Positions 1-8,303 of a DNA stretch of 64,000 nt are shown here, one piece after another; position 1 is the stretch's first letter; each line of letters begins with the position of its first letter. The DNA comes from Paenibacillus silvestris (lineage in GTDB: Bacteria > Bacillota > Bacilli > Paenibacillales > NBRC-103111). Made by a program: the position numbers and the translations under genes. The stretch lies in NCBI RefSeq assembly GCF_009882985.1, contig NZ_WTUZ01000039.1:248001-312000 (forward strand). Direction: 5' to 3'. The notes below the pieces were generated by a model. The model was not told where the DNA came from, searched no databases, and saw only the letters and a program-made list of their open reading frames with translations.

Positions 1-1
1 T

Positions 2-376
2 ATGCTGCCCTCTTTTGAATATATCGAAACAGCAAGAAATCTGGGCAGCCGCTATTATCCTCGTGCGCTCGAAATCATTCAAACCATAGGAGCGGGGGGG
101 TTCTTCCAAGTTCCTTCCACATGCTCGGAAATGGATGGACCGTTATCTCCATTCATACACAAATACCTGCAAGGAGCCACAAATTCAGGTGCGGATGAGA
201 AAGTGCGTTTATTTAAACTAGCATGGGATTTAATAGGAAGCCCGCTCGGATCCAGGCATGAGCTTTATGAACGTTATTATGCTGGGGATCCAATGAGAAA
301 TTTAGCTAACCAGTATGTGAGTTACGACACAGAGAAGTTAACGGATATGGTGTATTCACGGATAGCATCGTCCTAG
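2..376 (+). CDS. 4-hydroxyphenylacetate 3-hydroxylase family protein, C-terminal part (5' end outside window)
   Basis: Only the last ~125 residues are in the window; the reading frame is open to the left edge, so the Met near base 2 is internal. The segment ending in a GDPMRNLANQY-like stretch matches the C-terminal domain of the HpaB/PvcC flavin-dependent aromatic hydroxylase family. Members of that family use free reduced flavin from a partner reductase to ortho-hydroxylate phenols. The remaining fragment has no catalytic motif that would settle the substrate, so the family call is fairly firm and the substrate is unknown. The gene ends in TAG and is followed by a convergent MFS gene, with a shared hairpin between them. 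Confidence 0.8.
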   Translation: MLPSFEYIETARNLGSRYYPRALEIIQTIGAGGFFQVPSTCSEMDGPLSPFIHKYLQGATNSGADEKVRLFKLAWDLIGSPLGSRHELYERYYAGDPMRNLANQYVSYDTEKLTDMVYSRIASS

Positions 377-403
377 TATGATATTGTCTAAAAGAAAACG
401 TGA

Positions 404-436
404 AACAGATCTCAAAGTGAGACTTTGAGATCTGTT
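404..436. terminator. Bidirectional intrinsic terminator between convergent genes
   Basis: A near-perfect 15-bp inverted repeat with a 3-nt loop lies between the HpaB-type gene and the oppositely oriented MFS gene. It is placed to stop transcription from both sides, although the U-tracts are short. Confidence 0.7.
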
Positions 437-438
437 CC

Positions 439-1647
439 TTACTGTGCCGCGGCCTCGTCTTGGTCTGGTTTTATCGTGAATAAAGCTAGAACCGCTGCAA
501 GTACACAGACACCTGTAATCATATAGAACATCAAGTGAGGAGAGATTTTCACAAGGATAGCAGCAAGTGGCGGACCGACGGCTACACCTATGAATCTCAT
601 TGAACTATAAAGGGAAGTGATGGTTCCGCGCTCACTCTTATTAATTCCTTCTGTAATCATGGCATCCATGCATGGCAACGTTACACCAATTCCGATTCCT
701 CCTAGACTAATTAAACCGATCAGCCAAATGATAGCATGCAACATACCACTTATTATGAAGCTAGCCGCAGCTAACGTAATGCCTCCAAATGTGAGCCATT
801 TCATTAGAATTTTATTTCTACCAATCCATCTGCCGGTCATAAACGAAGCTATACACAGTGCAGCTGAGGGGATTGCCAAGATACAACCTTTGATTATCCC
901 TTTGACGTGGTAGTCATCCTCAAGAGTGTCAGACAAATAGAACAAAGTTCCGAAGATAGCAAGCATGCATATACATCCGATGGCAAAAGTGGCATATAAC
1001 CATTTACCGTTATTGAGGAAAATTTGTTTCATATTTGCTCGGAATAGAGCAAAAGTAACCTTGCTATCACTCTTTTTAGGCGGCGATTTAACTAGAAATG
1101 CGACCATTACCGCCGATATGATACAAAGAACAGGAATGGCAAGAAAGGGAGCAAACCAGATGATTAAGGCAAAAGCCGATCCAAGTATGGGACTAAGAAC
1201 TTTGCCAAATGTATTGGCGGTTTCCACGATGCCTAGAGCGCTGCTTACCTCACTTTCTTTTTTGAATATATCCCCTACAAGAGGCAGTACGATTGGAAAA
1301 GCACCTGCTGCCCCAACGCCTTGTAATAATCGACCCAGCATGATAACCAAGTAAGGATTCTCGATCCACCAAGCGCCTAATCCAGCAAGTAAACCGCCAA
1401 TACCATTGATGATCAGGCTTGGGATAATAATTTGTTTTCTGCCAAAACGATCGGATAAGTACCCGGCCACAGGGATCAATAGGATGGCTACAGCCGAATA
1501 AATCGTTATTAATAAGCTCACCTGGAGAGAAGTAATTCCCAATTTGCTGCGGATAGCAGGCAGTACAGGAATTAGCATGGAATTTCCTAGCGTCATAATA
1601 AGTGGTATCGAGGCTATTGATATTAGGTCCCACTTTTTGCTTTCCAC
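439..1647 (-). CDS. MFS transporter, drug:H+ antiporter type (DHA1)
   Basis: A 402-residue protein with about 12 hydrophobic helices. A GYLSDRFGRK motif A lies in the loop after helix 2, which is the hallmark of the major facilitator superfamily, and the overall pattern fits the 12-TM DHA1 multidrug/metabolite exporters such as the Bacillus YmfD/Bmr group. The start is GTG, chosen because an AGGTG ribosome binding site sits about 7 nt upstream; no better ATG exists. It probably exports a small amphipathic compound with proton exchange (family knowledge). It stands alone, divergent from the LLM monooxygenase at 1904, and the substrate cannot be read from the sequence. Confidence 0.85.
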   Translation of the reverse strand: MESKKWDLISIASIPLIMTLGNSMLIPVLPAIRSKLGITSLQVSLLITIYSAVAILLIPVAGYLSDRFGRKQIIIPSLIINGIGGLLAGLGAWWIENPYLVIMLGRLLQGVGAAGAFPIVLPLVGDIFKKESEVSSALGIVETANTFGKVLSPILGSAFALIIWFAPFLAIPVLCIISAVMVAFLVKSPPKKSDSKVTFALFRANMKQIFLNNGKWLYATFAIGCICMLAIFGTLFYLSDTLEDDYHVKGIIKGCILAIPSAALCIASFMTGRWIGRNKILMKWLTFGGITLAAASFIISGMLHAIIWLIGLISLGGIGIGVTLPCMDAMITEGINKSERGTITSLYSSMRFIGVAVGPPLAAILVKISPHLMFYMITGVCVLAAVLALFTIKPDQDEAAAQ

Positions 1648-1726
1648 CCATTACACCTAGCCTTCTGATTTAATTGTTCCTCTGAAAACATGCCTAAACT
1701 AATATGCCCCTAATTATATTCCCAAA

Positions 1727-1758
1727 ACAAAACGTATTTATCCCACTTGTATAATCGG
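1727..1758 (-). promoter_or_regulatory. Candidate sulfur-regulator site (copy C) overlapping a TATAAT box
   Basis: Read on the minus strand this begins CCGATTATACA, identical over 14 nt including flanks to the site upstream of the monooxygenase at 10075. On the plus strand the same bases contain TATAAT at 1750-1755, the best -10 candidate for the monooxygenase at 1904. A match to the 32-nt pattern seen at 10030 and 23916 is only partial beyond the first half. A repressor-type role is inferred from its position over the -10 box. Confidence 0.35.
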
Positions 1759-1809
1759 ATTAATTATTGTAAAATTATGAAAATAATCGTTATCTGCCAA
1801 TTGGTCATC

Positions 1810-1877
1810 CAAAGGCTCCCTAACATAAGGTCACCGTACAAGTTCCACGTGCGGCAGCCTTTGAACGGGAGCTTTTT
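1810..1877 (+). promoter_or_regulatory. Structured 5' leader, possible attenuator
   Basis: CAAAGGCT at 1810-1817 can pair perfectly with AGCCTTTG at 1856-1863. Alternatively GGCTCCC at 1814-1820 pairs with GGGAGCT at 1867-1873, immediately before a run of five T. The two pairings use the same GGCT, so they exclude each other. A hairpin CCGTAC/GTGCGG (834-839/849-854 of this kilobase) is compatible with both. This is the layout of an antiterminator/terminator switch upstream of the 1904 gene. It does not match any riboswitch consensus I recognise. Confidence 0.4.
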
Positions 1878-1903
1878 CTAATTCATCAAACAAGGGGTAT
1901 CCT

Positions 1904-3268
1904 ATGAGTGAAAAACAACGTCAACTACATCTGAATTTGTTCGTTTCTCCGATGGGACATCATGAAGCCGCCTGGCGGCATCCGGAGTCAAATCTCGATC
2001 AACTGCTTGATTTCTCTTTGTACCAGCGTCTGGCTGCCAAAGCGGAAGCCGCGAAGCTGGATTCGCTGTTCTTTGCGGATCGGGTAGCGACCAGTCCGAA
2101 CGCGGTACGGAATGGGGCGACCAGCGGGTACGAGCCGCTGACGCTCCTGTCGGCACTTGCCGTGGTCACGAAGCGAATCGGTCTGATCGCGACCGTGTCC
2201 ACAAGCTTCAACGAGCCGTTCAATCTGGCTCGGCGGTTTGCTTCACTCGACCACCTTAGCCGCGGCCGCGCTGGCTGGAATATCATTACGTCCGGGACGG
2301 ATGCGGAGGCTCAGAATTTCAATTATGAGCAAATCCCGGAACACACTGCGCGCTATGATCGGGCGCGGGAGTTTCTGGACGTTGCCACGAAGCTGTGGGA
2401 CAGCTGGGAAGACGATGCCCTTGTCAGGGACAAGGAAGCCGGCATTTTTGCAGATAGCTCCAAGGTGCACGAGCTTAATCATAAAGGGGACCACTTCTCC
2501 GTGAAGGGGCCGCTTAATATTTCACGTGGACCGCAGGGGAGGCCGCTGCTCGTTCAAGCCGGTTCCTCGCAGAATGGCAGACAGTTCGCTGCGGAGCATG
2601 CGGAAGCGATTTTCACGGCTCAGCAAACGTTTGAAGAAGCGGAATCCTTCTATAAAGATATGAAGCAGCGGGCGGCTCAATTGAATCGATTGCCGGAGCA
2701 CATCGTCATTCTGCCGGGAATTTGCCCGATTATCGGGCGCACTGAAGAGGAAGCCAAAGAGAAGGAAGCGAAGCTCATCGAGCTCTCCAACCCGGCCCAC
2801 AGCTTGCTGATGCTGTCCAATCGAATCGGCTATGATCTGACGGGTTATCCGCTGGATGGCCCGATGCCGCAGCTGCCCGCTCAAGAAGTGAGAGGCCATC
2901 AAAGTCGCACACACTTGATTGTCGAGATGGCTCATCGAGAGAATCTGACGCTGCGTCAGCTGCTGGAGCGTCTGGCCGGAGGACGCGGTCATCGGACGAT
3001 AACAGGCACGCCTCAGCAGATTGTTGATGTGATGGAACATTGGTTCAAGAACGGAGCGGCCGACGGCTTCAATATTATGCCGCAGCTGATGGCAGGGGGG
3101 CTAGAGGACTTCCTTGATCTCATCGTTCCTGAGTTGCAGCGCAGGGGATTGTTTCGAACGGAGTACACGGGTACGACCCTTCGTGATCACTATGAGCTTC
3201 CCTATCCAGGCAGCCAGTTTGCCGAAGCGCGGCATTCGGCGGAGGAGACGAAGGAGTTCAGTGCATGA
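1904..3268 (+). CDS. LLM class flavin-dependent monooxygenase, NtaA/SnaA/DszA type
   Basis: A 454-residue luciferase-like TIM-barrel protein. The run FADR near residue 58, the SRGRAGWNIITS segment and the WDSWEDDA motif are typical of the NtaA/SnaA/DszA/CmoJ subfamily. These enzymes use FMNH2 and O2, supplied by a separate reductase, to oxidise N- or S-containing substrates such as nitrilotriacetate or alkylated cysteines. It is one of three NtaA-type paralogues in the window (also 10075 and 27339) but is the most divergent and is a single-gene unit. AAGGGG lies upstream of the ATG. The structured leader before it suggests conditional expression. A sulfur-scavenging role is inferred from the neighbourhood. 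Confidence 0.88.
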   Translation: MSEKQRQLHLNLFVSPMGHHEAAWRHPESNLDQLLDFSLYQRLAAKAEAAKLDSLFFADRVATSPNAVRNGATSGYEPLTLLSALAVVTKRIGLIATVSTSFNEPFNLARRFASLDHLSRGRAGWNIITSGTDAEAQNFNYEQIPEHTARYDRAREFLDVATKLWDSWEDDALVRDKEAGIFADSSKVHELNHKGDHFSVKGPLNISRGPQGRPLLVQAGSSQNGRQFAAEHAEAIFTAQQTFEEAESFYKDMKQRAAQLNRLPEHIVILPGICPIIGRTEEEAKEKEAKLIELSNPAHSLLMLSNRIGYDLTGYPLDGPMPQLPAQEVRGHQSRTHLIVEMAHRENLTLRQLLERLAGGRGHRTITGTPQQIVDVMEHWFKNGAADGFNIMPQLMAGGLEDFLDLIVPELQRRGLFRTEYTGTTLRDHYELPYPGSQFAEARHSAEETKEFSA

Positions 3269-3279
3269 AAACGTAACGC

Positions 3280-3325
3280 CCCAGTGGAGCTAAGCGGCCT
3301 GTTCTCGCTTAGTTCCTGGGCTTTT
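3280..3325 (+). terminator. Intrinsic terminator after the LLM monooxygenase
   Basis: A hairpin with inner stem AGCTAAGCG/CGCTTAGTT and outer stem CCCAG/CTGGG is followed by a run of five T. Confidence 0.8.
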
Positions 3326-3528
3326 TCTATGTACGGCTGCTTTCTTGTTCGGTAATGTCGATTTGCCAAGTAAAGCTGTCCCTCGGTCATTTATAAGTAA
3401 AAATTATTGAAACCTATTGATATTCAAATTAAACCGAGTATAATACTAGGTATATTTGTTGGTCTATGATCTTATCTTTTTCTTGGAAATGTCTTGTGGA
3501 ACAATCCGGATAGCTTTGATATGATATA

Positions 3529-3542
3529 TGAAAAGCTTTTCA
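3529..3542. promoter_or_regulatory. LacI-type operator upstream of lacI-family gene
   Basis: TGAAAAGCTTTTCA is a perfect 14-bp palindrome with the central CG-like step typical of LacI/GalR operators. An identical copy lies at 4631-4644 before the solute-binding protein gene. The two sites fit autoregulation plus control of the transporter operon. Confidence 0.75.
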
Positions 3543-3564
3543 CAACATTTAGCAGGTGGATGAG

Positions 3565-4578
3565 ATGAAATCAACAATTAAAGATGTGGCCAAAATGGCG
3601 AATGTCTCCATAAGTACAGTTTCACGTGTATTAAATAACCCTGATATTGTCGCAAAAGACAAGCGTGATAAGATTGTGGAAGCGATCAAACAGCTGAATT
3701 ACACACCGAATGCGCTGGCACGCGGATTAATTCACAAGCGTACTCAGACTTTAGGCGTTCTTATTCCTGATATCTCCAACTTGTTCTATGCCGAGTTGAT
3801 CAAAGGGATGGAGGATGCTGCGAGAGAGAGCGGCAATAATTTGATTATCTGCAATACGGATAACAATCAGGACCGCAAGAATGCCAGCTTTAAAGTATTA
3901 AGTGAAAAGCAAATTGATGGCATTGTTTTTACAAGTGAGCCTGTTTTCCCTGACAATTACGAGCTTTTCAAACAACTGGGAGTACCCATTGTGCTCGCAG
4001 CAACGCATAGTCTGGAATACGAGATTCCATCCGTAAAAGTGAATGACGAACAGGCTGCATTTGATGCAACTGAATATTTGATACGCCAAGGGCACCGACA
4101 GATTGGCATGATTAGCGGCTCTATGCTGGATCCAATATCAGGGTTACCAAGGATCCAAGGTTTTCTTAGAGCCTTAAGAACACATGGCATTGAACTTGAT
4201 CCCGATACCTGTATTGAATATGGCAGTTATCATTTTAAAGATGGGTACGAGGCTGTCAAAAGGCTACATAAGAAATTTCCGGAAATGACCGCGGTTTTTG
4301 CCACAAGTGATGAAAGAGCACTCGGGTGCATTTCTTATTTGCATGAAAACAAAATTAAAGTGCCAGATGACATATCGGTCATTGGCTTTGACAATACAAG
4401 GATGGCGGGAATGTGTTTCCCTAAACTGACAACAGTCGCTCAGCCTTTGTATGAAATGGGGCAATTGGTCATCCGGAAGCTGGACCGTATGATTAATGGC
4501 GAGCCTTTGGAAGAGTTAAGAACCTATATGGATCATTGGATTGAAGAACGAGAGACCGTGTATAACTTAACGAAATAA
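3565..4578 (+). CDS. LacI/GalR family transcriptional regulator
   Basis: A 337-residue regulator. The N-terminal helix-turn-helix reads TIKDVAKMANVSISTVSRVL (residues ~3-22), followed by the hinge region and a periplasmic-binding-protein-like effector domain that includes the ...FATSDERALGC... and ...VIGFDNTRMA... segments of this family. The ATG at 3565 is preferred over an in-frame GTG nine bases earlier because AGGTGG then has normal spacing. The gene precedes a sugar ABC transporter/sulfatase unit, and the identical palindromes at 3529 and 4631 are likely its binding sites. The inducer is probably a sugar or sulfated sugar handled by that unit (inference). Confidence 0.92.
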   Translation: MKSTIKDVAKMANVSISTVSRVLNNPDIVAKDKRDKIVEAIKQLNYTPNALARGLIHKRTQTLGVLIPDISNLFYAELIKGMEDAARESGNNLIICNTDNNQDRKNASFKVLSEKQIDGIVFTSEPVFPDNYELFKQLGVPIVLAATHSLEYEIPSVKVNDEQAAFDATEYLIRQGHRQIGMISGSMLDPISGLPRIQGFLRALRTHGIELDPDTCIEYGSYHFKDGYEAVKRLHKKFPEMTAVFATSDERALGCISYLHENKIKVPDDISVIGFDNTRMAGMCFPKLTTVAQPLYEMGQLVIRKLDRMINGEPLEELRTYMDHWIEERETVYNLTK

Positions 4579-4630
4579 AAGGGGCACATCGTGGTAAAGG
4601 GATTCGCTTTGAACGTTTCCCAGCGTTTTC

Positions 4631-4644
4631 TGAAAAGCTTTTCA
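4631..4644. promoter_or_regulatory. Second LacI-type operator, before the ABC transporter operon
   Basis: TGAAAAGCTTTTCA, identical to the site at 3529-3542, 56 bp before the start codon of the solute-binding protein gene. Confidence 0.75.
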
Positions 4645-4699
4645 TAGATTGGAATACCTATGCATTCAAATGAAAAACCATCATTGGGAGGTTGTAACT

Positions 4700-6031
4700 A
4701 TGTTGAAAAAAACAGCAGCAAACACGGCACTCTTATTATCATTGATTGTGGCGCTTAGCGCATGCGGAAGCAGTACGTCCGGAAACAAAACCGAGCCTTC
4801 GAAAGAACAACCCAAGGCAAGCACGAAGGCAGCGGAGTCTTCATCACCGACGAATGAGAAAGTGAAAATTGTTTTCAGCCAAGGTGCTGATCAAACAGAA
4901 GGAACGAAGAAGCTGATCGCTGCGTTCCAGGCAAAGCATCCAAATATCGAAGTAGAAGTACGGGAATTTCCGAATGACTCTTCACAGATGCATGATCAAC
5001 TGGTCACTATTTTGGGCGGAAAATCTGCTGAAGTGGATGTTGTTAATCTTGATGTCGTTTGGCCCGCTGAATTTGCGCAAGCTGGTTTTCTGCTGCCTCT
5101 TGACCGCTTCATTCAGGAAGATAAGGTTGAAACCAGCCAATATCTAAAAGGTGGCATCGATGCAGGCTACTTTAACGGTCAGCAATGGGCCCTTCCTCGT
5201 TACAATAACGCGGGGCTATTATACTATCGTAAAGATCTGGTTAAAGAAGTACCGAAAACATGGGATGATCTGCTCAAACAGGCGGAACAATTGAAAGGGC
5301 AAGGCGGCACGAAATATGGGTTTGTCACGCAAGCTAAGCAATATGAAGGTTTAGCCGTCAGCTTCACGGAACTTGTCGCAGCCTACGGTGGGAGCATTAT
5401 CGATGGCAAAGGGAATGTCGTGGTCAATAGTCCCGAGGCTCTGAAAGGACTGAAGAAACTCGTTCAAATTTCCAAATCTTCTGCTGTACCTTCGAATTTG
5501 AATACTTTTACTGAGAAAGAAACTTTAAATGCCTTTATTGAGGGTAGCGCGGTATTCGCCCGCCATTGGCCGGCACTTTATGCGCAAGCTAACGATCCGA
5601 AGGTCTCGAAAGTAGTAGGCAATGTAGGCATTGCTCCCCTTCCAGCGGGAGATGCCCGTTCTGCTGCAGCATTAGGCGGTTGGTTGGCGGCAATCAATAA
5701 ATACTCCAAGCATCCGAAGGAAGCATGGGAATTTTTGAAATTCGCGGTAAGTGCTGAAGGGGAAAAAATTATCGCCGTGAACAGTACGCAAACGCCAACC
5801 TACTTGCCATTGTTTGATGATGCTGATGTTCAAAAGGCAAGTCCGTTATTCGCTAGCCGTGATTTTGTAAATAGTCTAGGAAGTGCTATTCCACGTACAA
5901 TTACACCTCAATACGCTAAGATTTCCAGTGTGATTCAGGTGGAAGTTTCTAAGGCAATTGCAGGTGAGCAGACGCCGGAACAGACACTTTCCAATCTGGA
6001 GAGCCAGATCAAGCAAGCTGTCAGCAAGTAA
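4700..6031 (+). CDS. Extracellular sugar-binding lipoprotein of an ABC transporter (family 1)
   Basis: A 443-residue lipoprotein: a short basic N-terminus, a hydrophobic stretch, then the lipobox LSAC with Cys near residue 22, followed by a Ser/Lys-rich linker. The mature domain has the family 1 (MalE/UgpB-like) features, including a YNNAGLLYYRKDL stretch and a GGWLAAINKYSKHP stretch. The protein should be anchored outside the membrane and deliver a mono- or oligosaccharide to the two permeases that follow. The ATG at 4700 has GGGAGG upstream; earlier in-frame starts would spoil the signal peptide. No ATPase gene is linked, as is common for this class, where a shared MsmK-like ATPase is used. 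Confidence 0.9.
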   Translation: MLKKTAANTALLLSLIVALSACGSSTSGNKTEPSKEQPKASTKAAESSSPTNEKVKIVFSQGADQTEGTKKLIAAFQAKHPNIEVEVREFPNDSSQMHDQLVTILGGKSAEVDVVNLDVVWPAEFAQAGFLLPLDRFIQEDKVETSQYLKGGIDAGYFNGQQWALPRYNNAGLLYYRKDLVKEVPKTWDDLLKQAEQLKGQGGTKYGFVTQAKQYEGLAVSFTELVAAYGGSIIDGKGNVVVNSPEALKGLKKLVQISKSSAVPSNLNTFTEKETLNAFIEGSAVFARHWPALYAQANDPKVSKVVGNVGIAPLPAGDARSAAALGGWLAAINKYSKHPKEAWEFLKFAVSAEGEKIIAVNSTQTPTYLPLFDDADVQKASPLFASRDFVNSLGSAIPRTITPQYAKISSVIQVEVSKAIAGEQTPEQTLSNLESQIKQAVSK

Positions 6032-6042
6032 CATCAAATAAA

Positions 6043-6080
6043 GAAGGGTCTACCGACCATGGTGTGACCCTTCCTTTCCT
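6043..6080 (+). terminator. Hairpin between binding protein and permease genes (partial terminator)
   Basis: GAAGGGTC pairs with GACCCTTC, and ACC with GGT inside, followed by a CTTTCCTTTC pyrimidine run. An intercistronic hairpin here would leave more binding-protein mRNA than permease mRNA, a common arrangement in sugar ABC operons. Confidence 0.6.
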
Positions 6081-6121
6081 TTCATTCGCGCACGACGTAA
6101 TTAAGGCAGGTGATACCCCGG

Positions 6122-7432
6122 ATGTTTAACCGTAACAAACGCAGCAAAATGACCAGAGAAGCTCGACTTGCTTATGTATTTGTTTTGCCGGCTGCTATAC
6201 TGATTGGCGCAATTGCGATATGGCCTGTTCTGCGCTCCATGTGGATCAGCTTGTACGATGTCCGTTTGAATGATCCAACGCGAAGTGAAATCCATTCGAC
6301 CTACGCATTGGATATGGAGAGATATACGCAGACTTTACCGATTTTGCTCCGAACTTTTGATAAAGAAGCATCAGCAAATAAGAATTTGAACGCGGAGTTG
6401 CGACCGCTAAAAGAGAAGGCAGAGCAGATTAAGAATGAATTGCAGAGTGACGCTTCTCTAAATGCCAGATATGAAGAGATCGATAAGCTTCTGTATGACT
6501 TCAAACCAGTTCCAGATGAATTGAAATATATGGAATTGAACAACCAGAAGGCAGAACGGATTCAATCGAGTCTGGACGAGATGCGCATAAGTTTGCTCCA
6601 ACTCAAGGAAACCGGAGCGCTACAACGCCCAGATGACGCTATCGGATTAACAAAGGCGCTTCAAGACTCTTTTATTAAACCGAATTTTGTTGGTTTAGGA
6701 CACTACAAGCGCTTCATGACGGATGCCCGTTTATGGCATGCTCTTGGAAATACTTCGCTGTTCACGGTATATGCCGTATCGATGGAGATGTTATTTGGTC
6801 TGCTCATTGCGATCCTGATCAATCGCAGTTTCCGTGGCAGAGGTCTCGTGCGAGCGGCCGTCTTAATCCCTTGGGCAACACCAACAGCTATATCGGCGAT
6901 GATTTGGCATTTCCTTTACGATGGACAAAATGGTGTCGTTGCCAAACTTTTTGCGGAAATCGGTGTCATTTCTGATATGAGCACGTTGTTATCGACCAAG
7001 CAGGGAGCCATGTTCTCTATTGTTTTGGCTGATACCTGGAAAACAGCACCTTTTGTTGCGCTGCTTTTGCTTGCAGGCCTGCAGACGATTTCAAGCTCCT
7101 TATACGAAGCCGCACAAATGGATGGAGCTAATAAATGGAAACAGTTTGTGCATATAACGTTGCCGTCTCTCAAGACGACGATCCTGGTAGCACTTATGTT
7201 CCGTACATTGGATGCGTTCCGTGTATTTGATCTTATCTATGTATTAACCGGTGGTGGGCCGGCCAATTCCACAGAATCATTGTCGATTTACGCGTACAAA
7301 ACCATGTTCTCAGAGTTAAATTTCGGGGCTGGATCAGCATTGGCTGTCATTGTATTTATATGCATTGCTGTTATTTGTACAATTTACGTGAAAATATTAG
7401 GCGGCGACGTGATCAGCAAACGCGGGGGGTAG
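6122..7432 (+). CDS. Sugar ABC transporter permease with a large extracytoplasmic insertion
   Basis: A 436-residue membrane protein of the MalF/UgpA type. Helix 1 lies at about residues 12-35, and the remaining five helices follow from about residue 195. The EAA loop reads EAAQMDGANKWKQFVHITLP. Between helix 1 and the conserved NFVGLGHYKRF segment there are about 140 mostly charged residues, predicted here by eye to form coiled coil. Ordinary family members (~290-310 residues) lack this segment. It would face outside and recalls the P2 loop of Escherichia coli MalF, which contacts the binding protein. The partner permease begins 6 bp downstream. The substrate is unknown; the linked sulfatase suggests a sulfated glycan fragment (inference). 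Confidence 0.9.
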   Translation: MFNRNKRSKMTREARLAYVFVLPAAILIGAIAIWPVLRSMWISLYDVRLNDPTRSEIHSTYALDMERYTQTLPILLRTFDKEASANKNLNAELRPLKEKAEQIKNELQSDASLNARYEEIDKLLYDFKPVPDELKYMELNNQKAERIQSSLDEMRISLLQLKETGALQRPDDAIGLTKALQDSFIKPNFVGLGHYKRFMTDARLWHALGNTSLFTVYAVSMEMLFGLLIAILINRSFRGRGLVRAAVLIPWATPTAISAMIWHFLYDGQNGVVAKLFAEIGVISDMSTLLSTKQGAMFSIVLADTWKTAPFVALLLLAGLQTISSSLYEAAQMDGANKWKQFVHITLPSLKTTILVALMFRTLDAFRVFDLIYVLTGGGPANSTESLSIYAYKTMFSELNFGAGSALAVIVFICIAVICTIYVKILGGDVISKRGG

Positions 7433-7438
7433 AGCGAC

Positions 7439-8266
7439 ATGGTTAGGAAAGCGAGCCTGCCTTTTTACGCCGGCTTAATGGTATTTGTTGCAGTCATCAT
7501 ATTTCCATTTCTTTGGGTATTTATAGCTTCAGTAAAACAACCTCAATATTTATACGGCATACATGCTTTCGATGTGTTAGTACCTGGTTATACGTTAGGC
7601 AACTATATAAGTGTGTTTGCCAATCATCCTTTTGGACGATTTTTAATAAACAGTTTCGCTGTTGCGGGGCTTAGCATGGTGTTCAGTTTAATGATTGCTT
7701 CTTTTGCCGCCTATGCAATTGCACGGCTGCATTTCTGGGGAAAATCCGTATTTTTAGGCGTGTTGCTTGCTGTTTCTATGTTTCCTCAGATTGCCACCAT
7801 ATCGCCTATTTTTCTATTTATGCAAGCTACGGGCTTACGCAACACGTACTTAGGCTTAATTATCCCTTATACGACATTTGCGTTGCCGTTATCCATTTGG
7901 TATATGACTTCTTTTTTTACGAAAATTCCTTATGAACTCGATGAAGCGGCTAAAATGGATGGGGCTTCCGTCCTGCAAACTTTCTGGAAAGTATTGCTGC
8001 CCTTAGCTTCTCCCGGCCTGTTTACAACAGCCATCATTGTTTTTGTTGATGCGTGGCATGAGTTTTTCTTTTCCCTAACAATCAACACGAAGGAAAGTAT
8101 GATGACGGTACCGGTAGGTATCGCCATGTTTCAGGGGGAATTCACGTTCCCGTGGGGAGAAATATCAGCGGCAGCTATTATTGTGACAGTACCTATTGTT
8201 CTCATTGTTCTTTTGTTTCAGCGGCGCATTATTTCTGGATTAACATCTGGAGCTGTAAAAGAATAG
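7439..8266 (+). CDS. Sugar ABC transporter permease, MalG type
   Basis: A 275-residue protein with six hydrophobic helices and an EAA loop DEAAKMDGASVLQTFWKVLLP near residues 168-190. This fits the MalG/UgpE family, the second membrane subunit of carbohydrate importers. It begins 6 bp after the first permease gene and is certainly co-transcribed with it. The sulfatase gene follows 37 bp later. It has normal family length, unlike its partner. Confidence 0.92.
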   Translation: MVRKASLPFYAGLMVFVAVIIFPFLWVFIASVKQPQYLYGIHAFDVLVPGYTLGNYISVFANHPFGRFLINSFAVAGLSMVFSLMIASFAAYAIARLHFWGKSVFLGVLLAVSMFPQIATISPIFLFMQATGLRNTYLGLIIPYTTFALPLSIWYMTSFFTKIPYELDEAAKMDGASVLQTFWKVLLPLASPGLFTTAIIVFVDAWHEFFFSLTINTKESMMTVPVGIAMFQGEFTFPWGEISAAAIIVTVPIVLIVLLFQRRIISGLTSGAVKE

Positions 8267-8303
8267 CGTACACAAAAAAATGTAAGCACTAAAGGAGAGT
8301 AAC

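Noticed and set aside
4612..4632. Possible CcpA cre-like site around GAACGTTTCCCAGCGTTTTC
   Set aside because: It does not keep the cre pattern at enough positions, and the adjacent perfect LacI palindrome explains regulation better.
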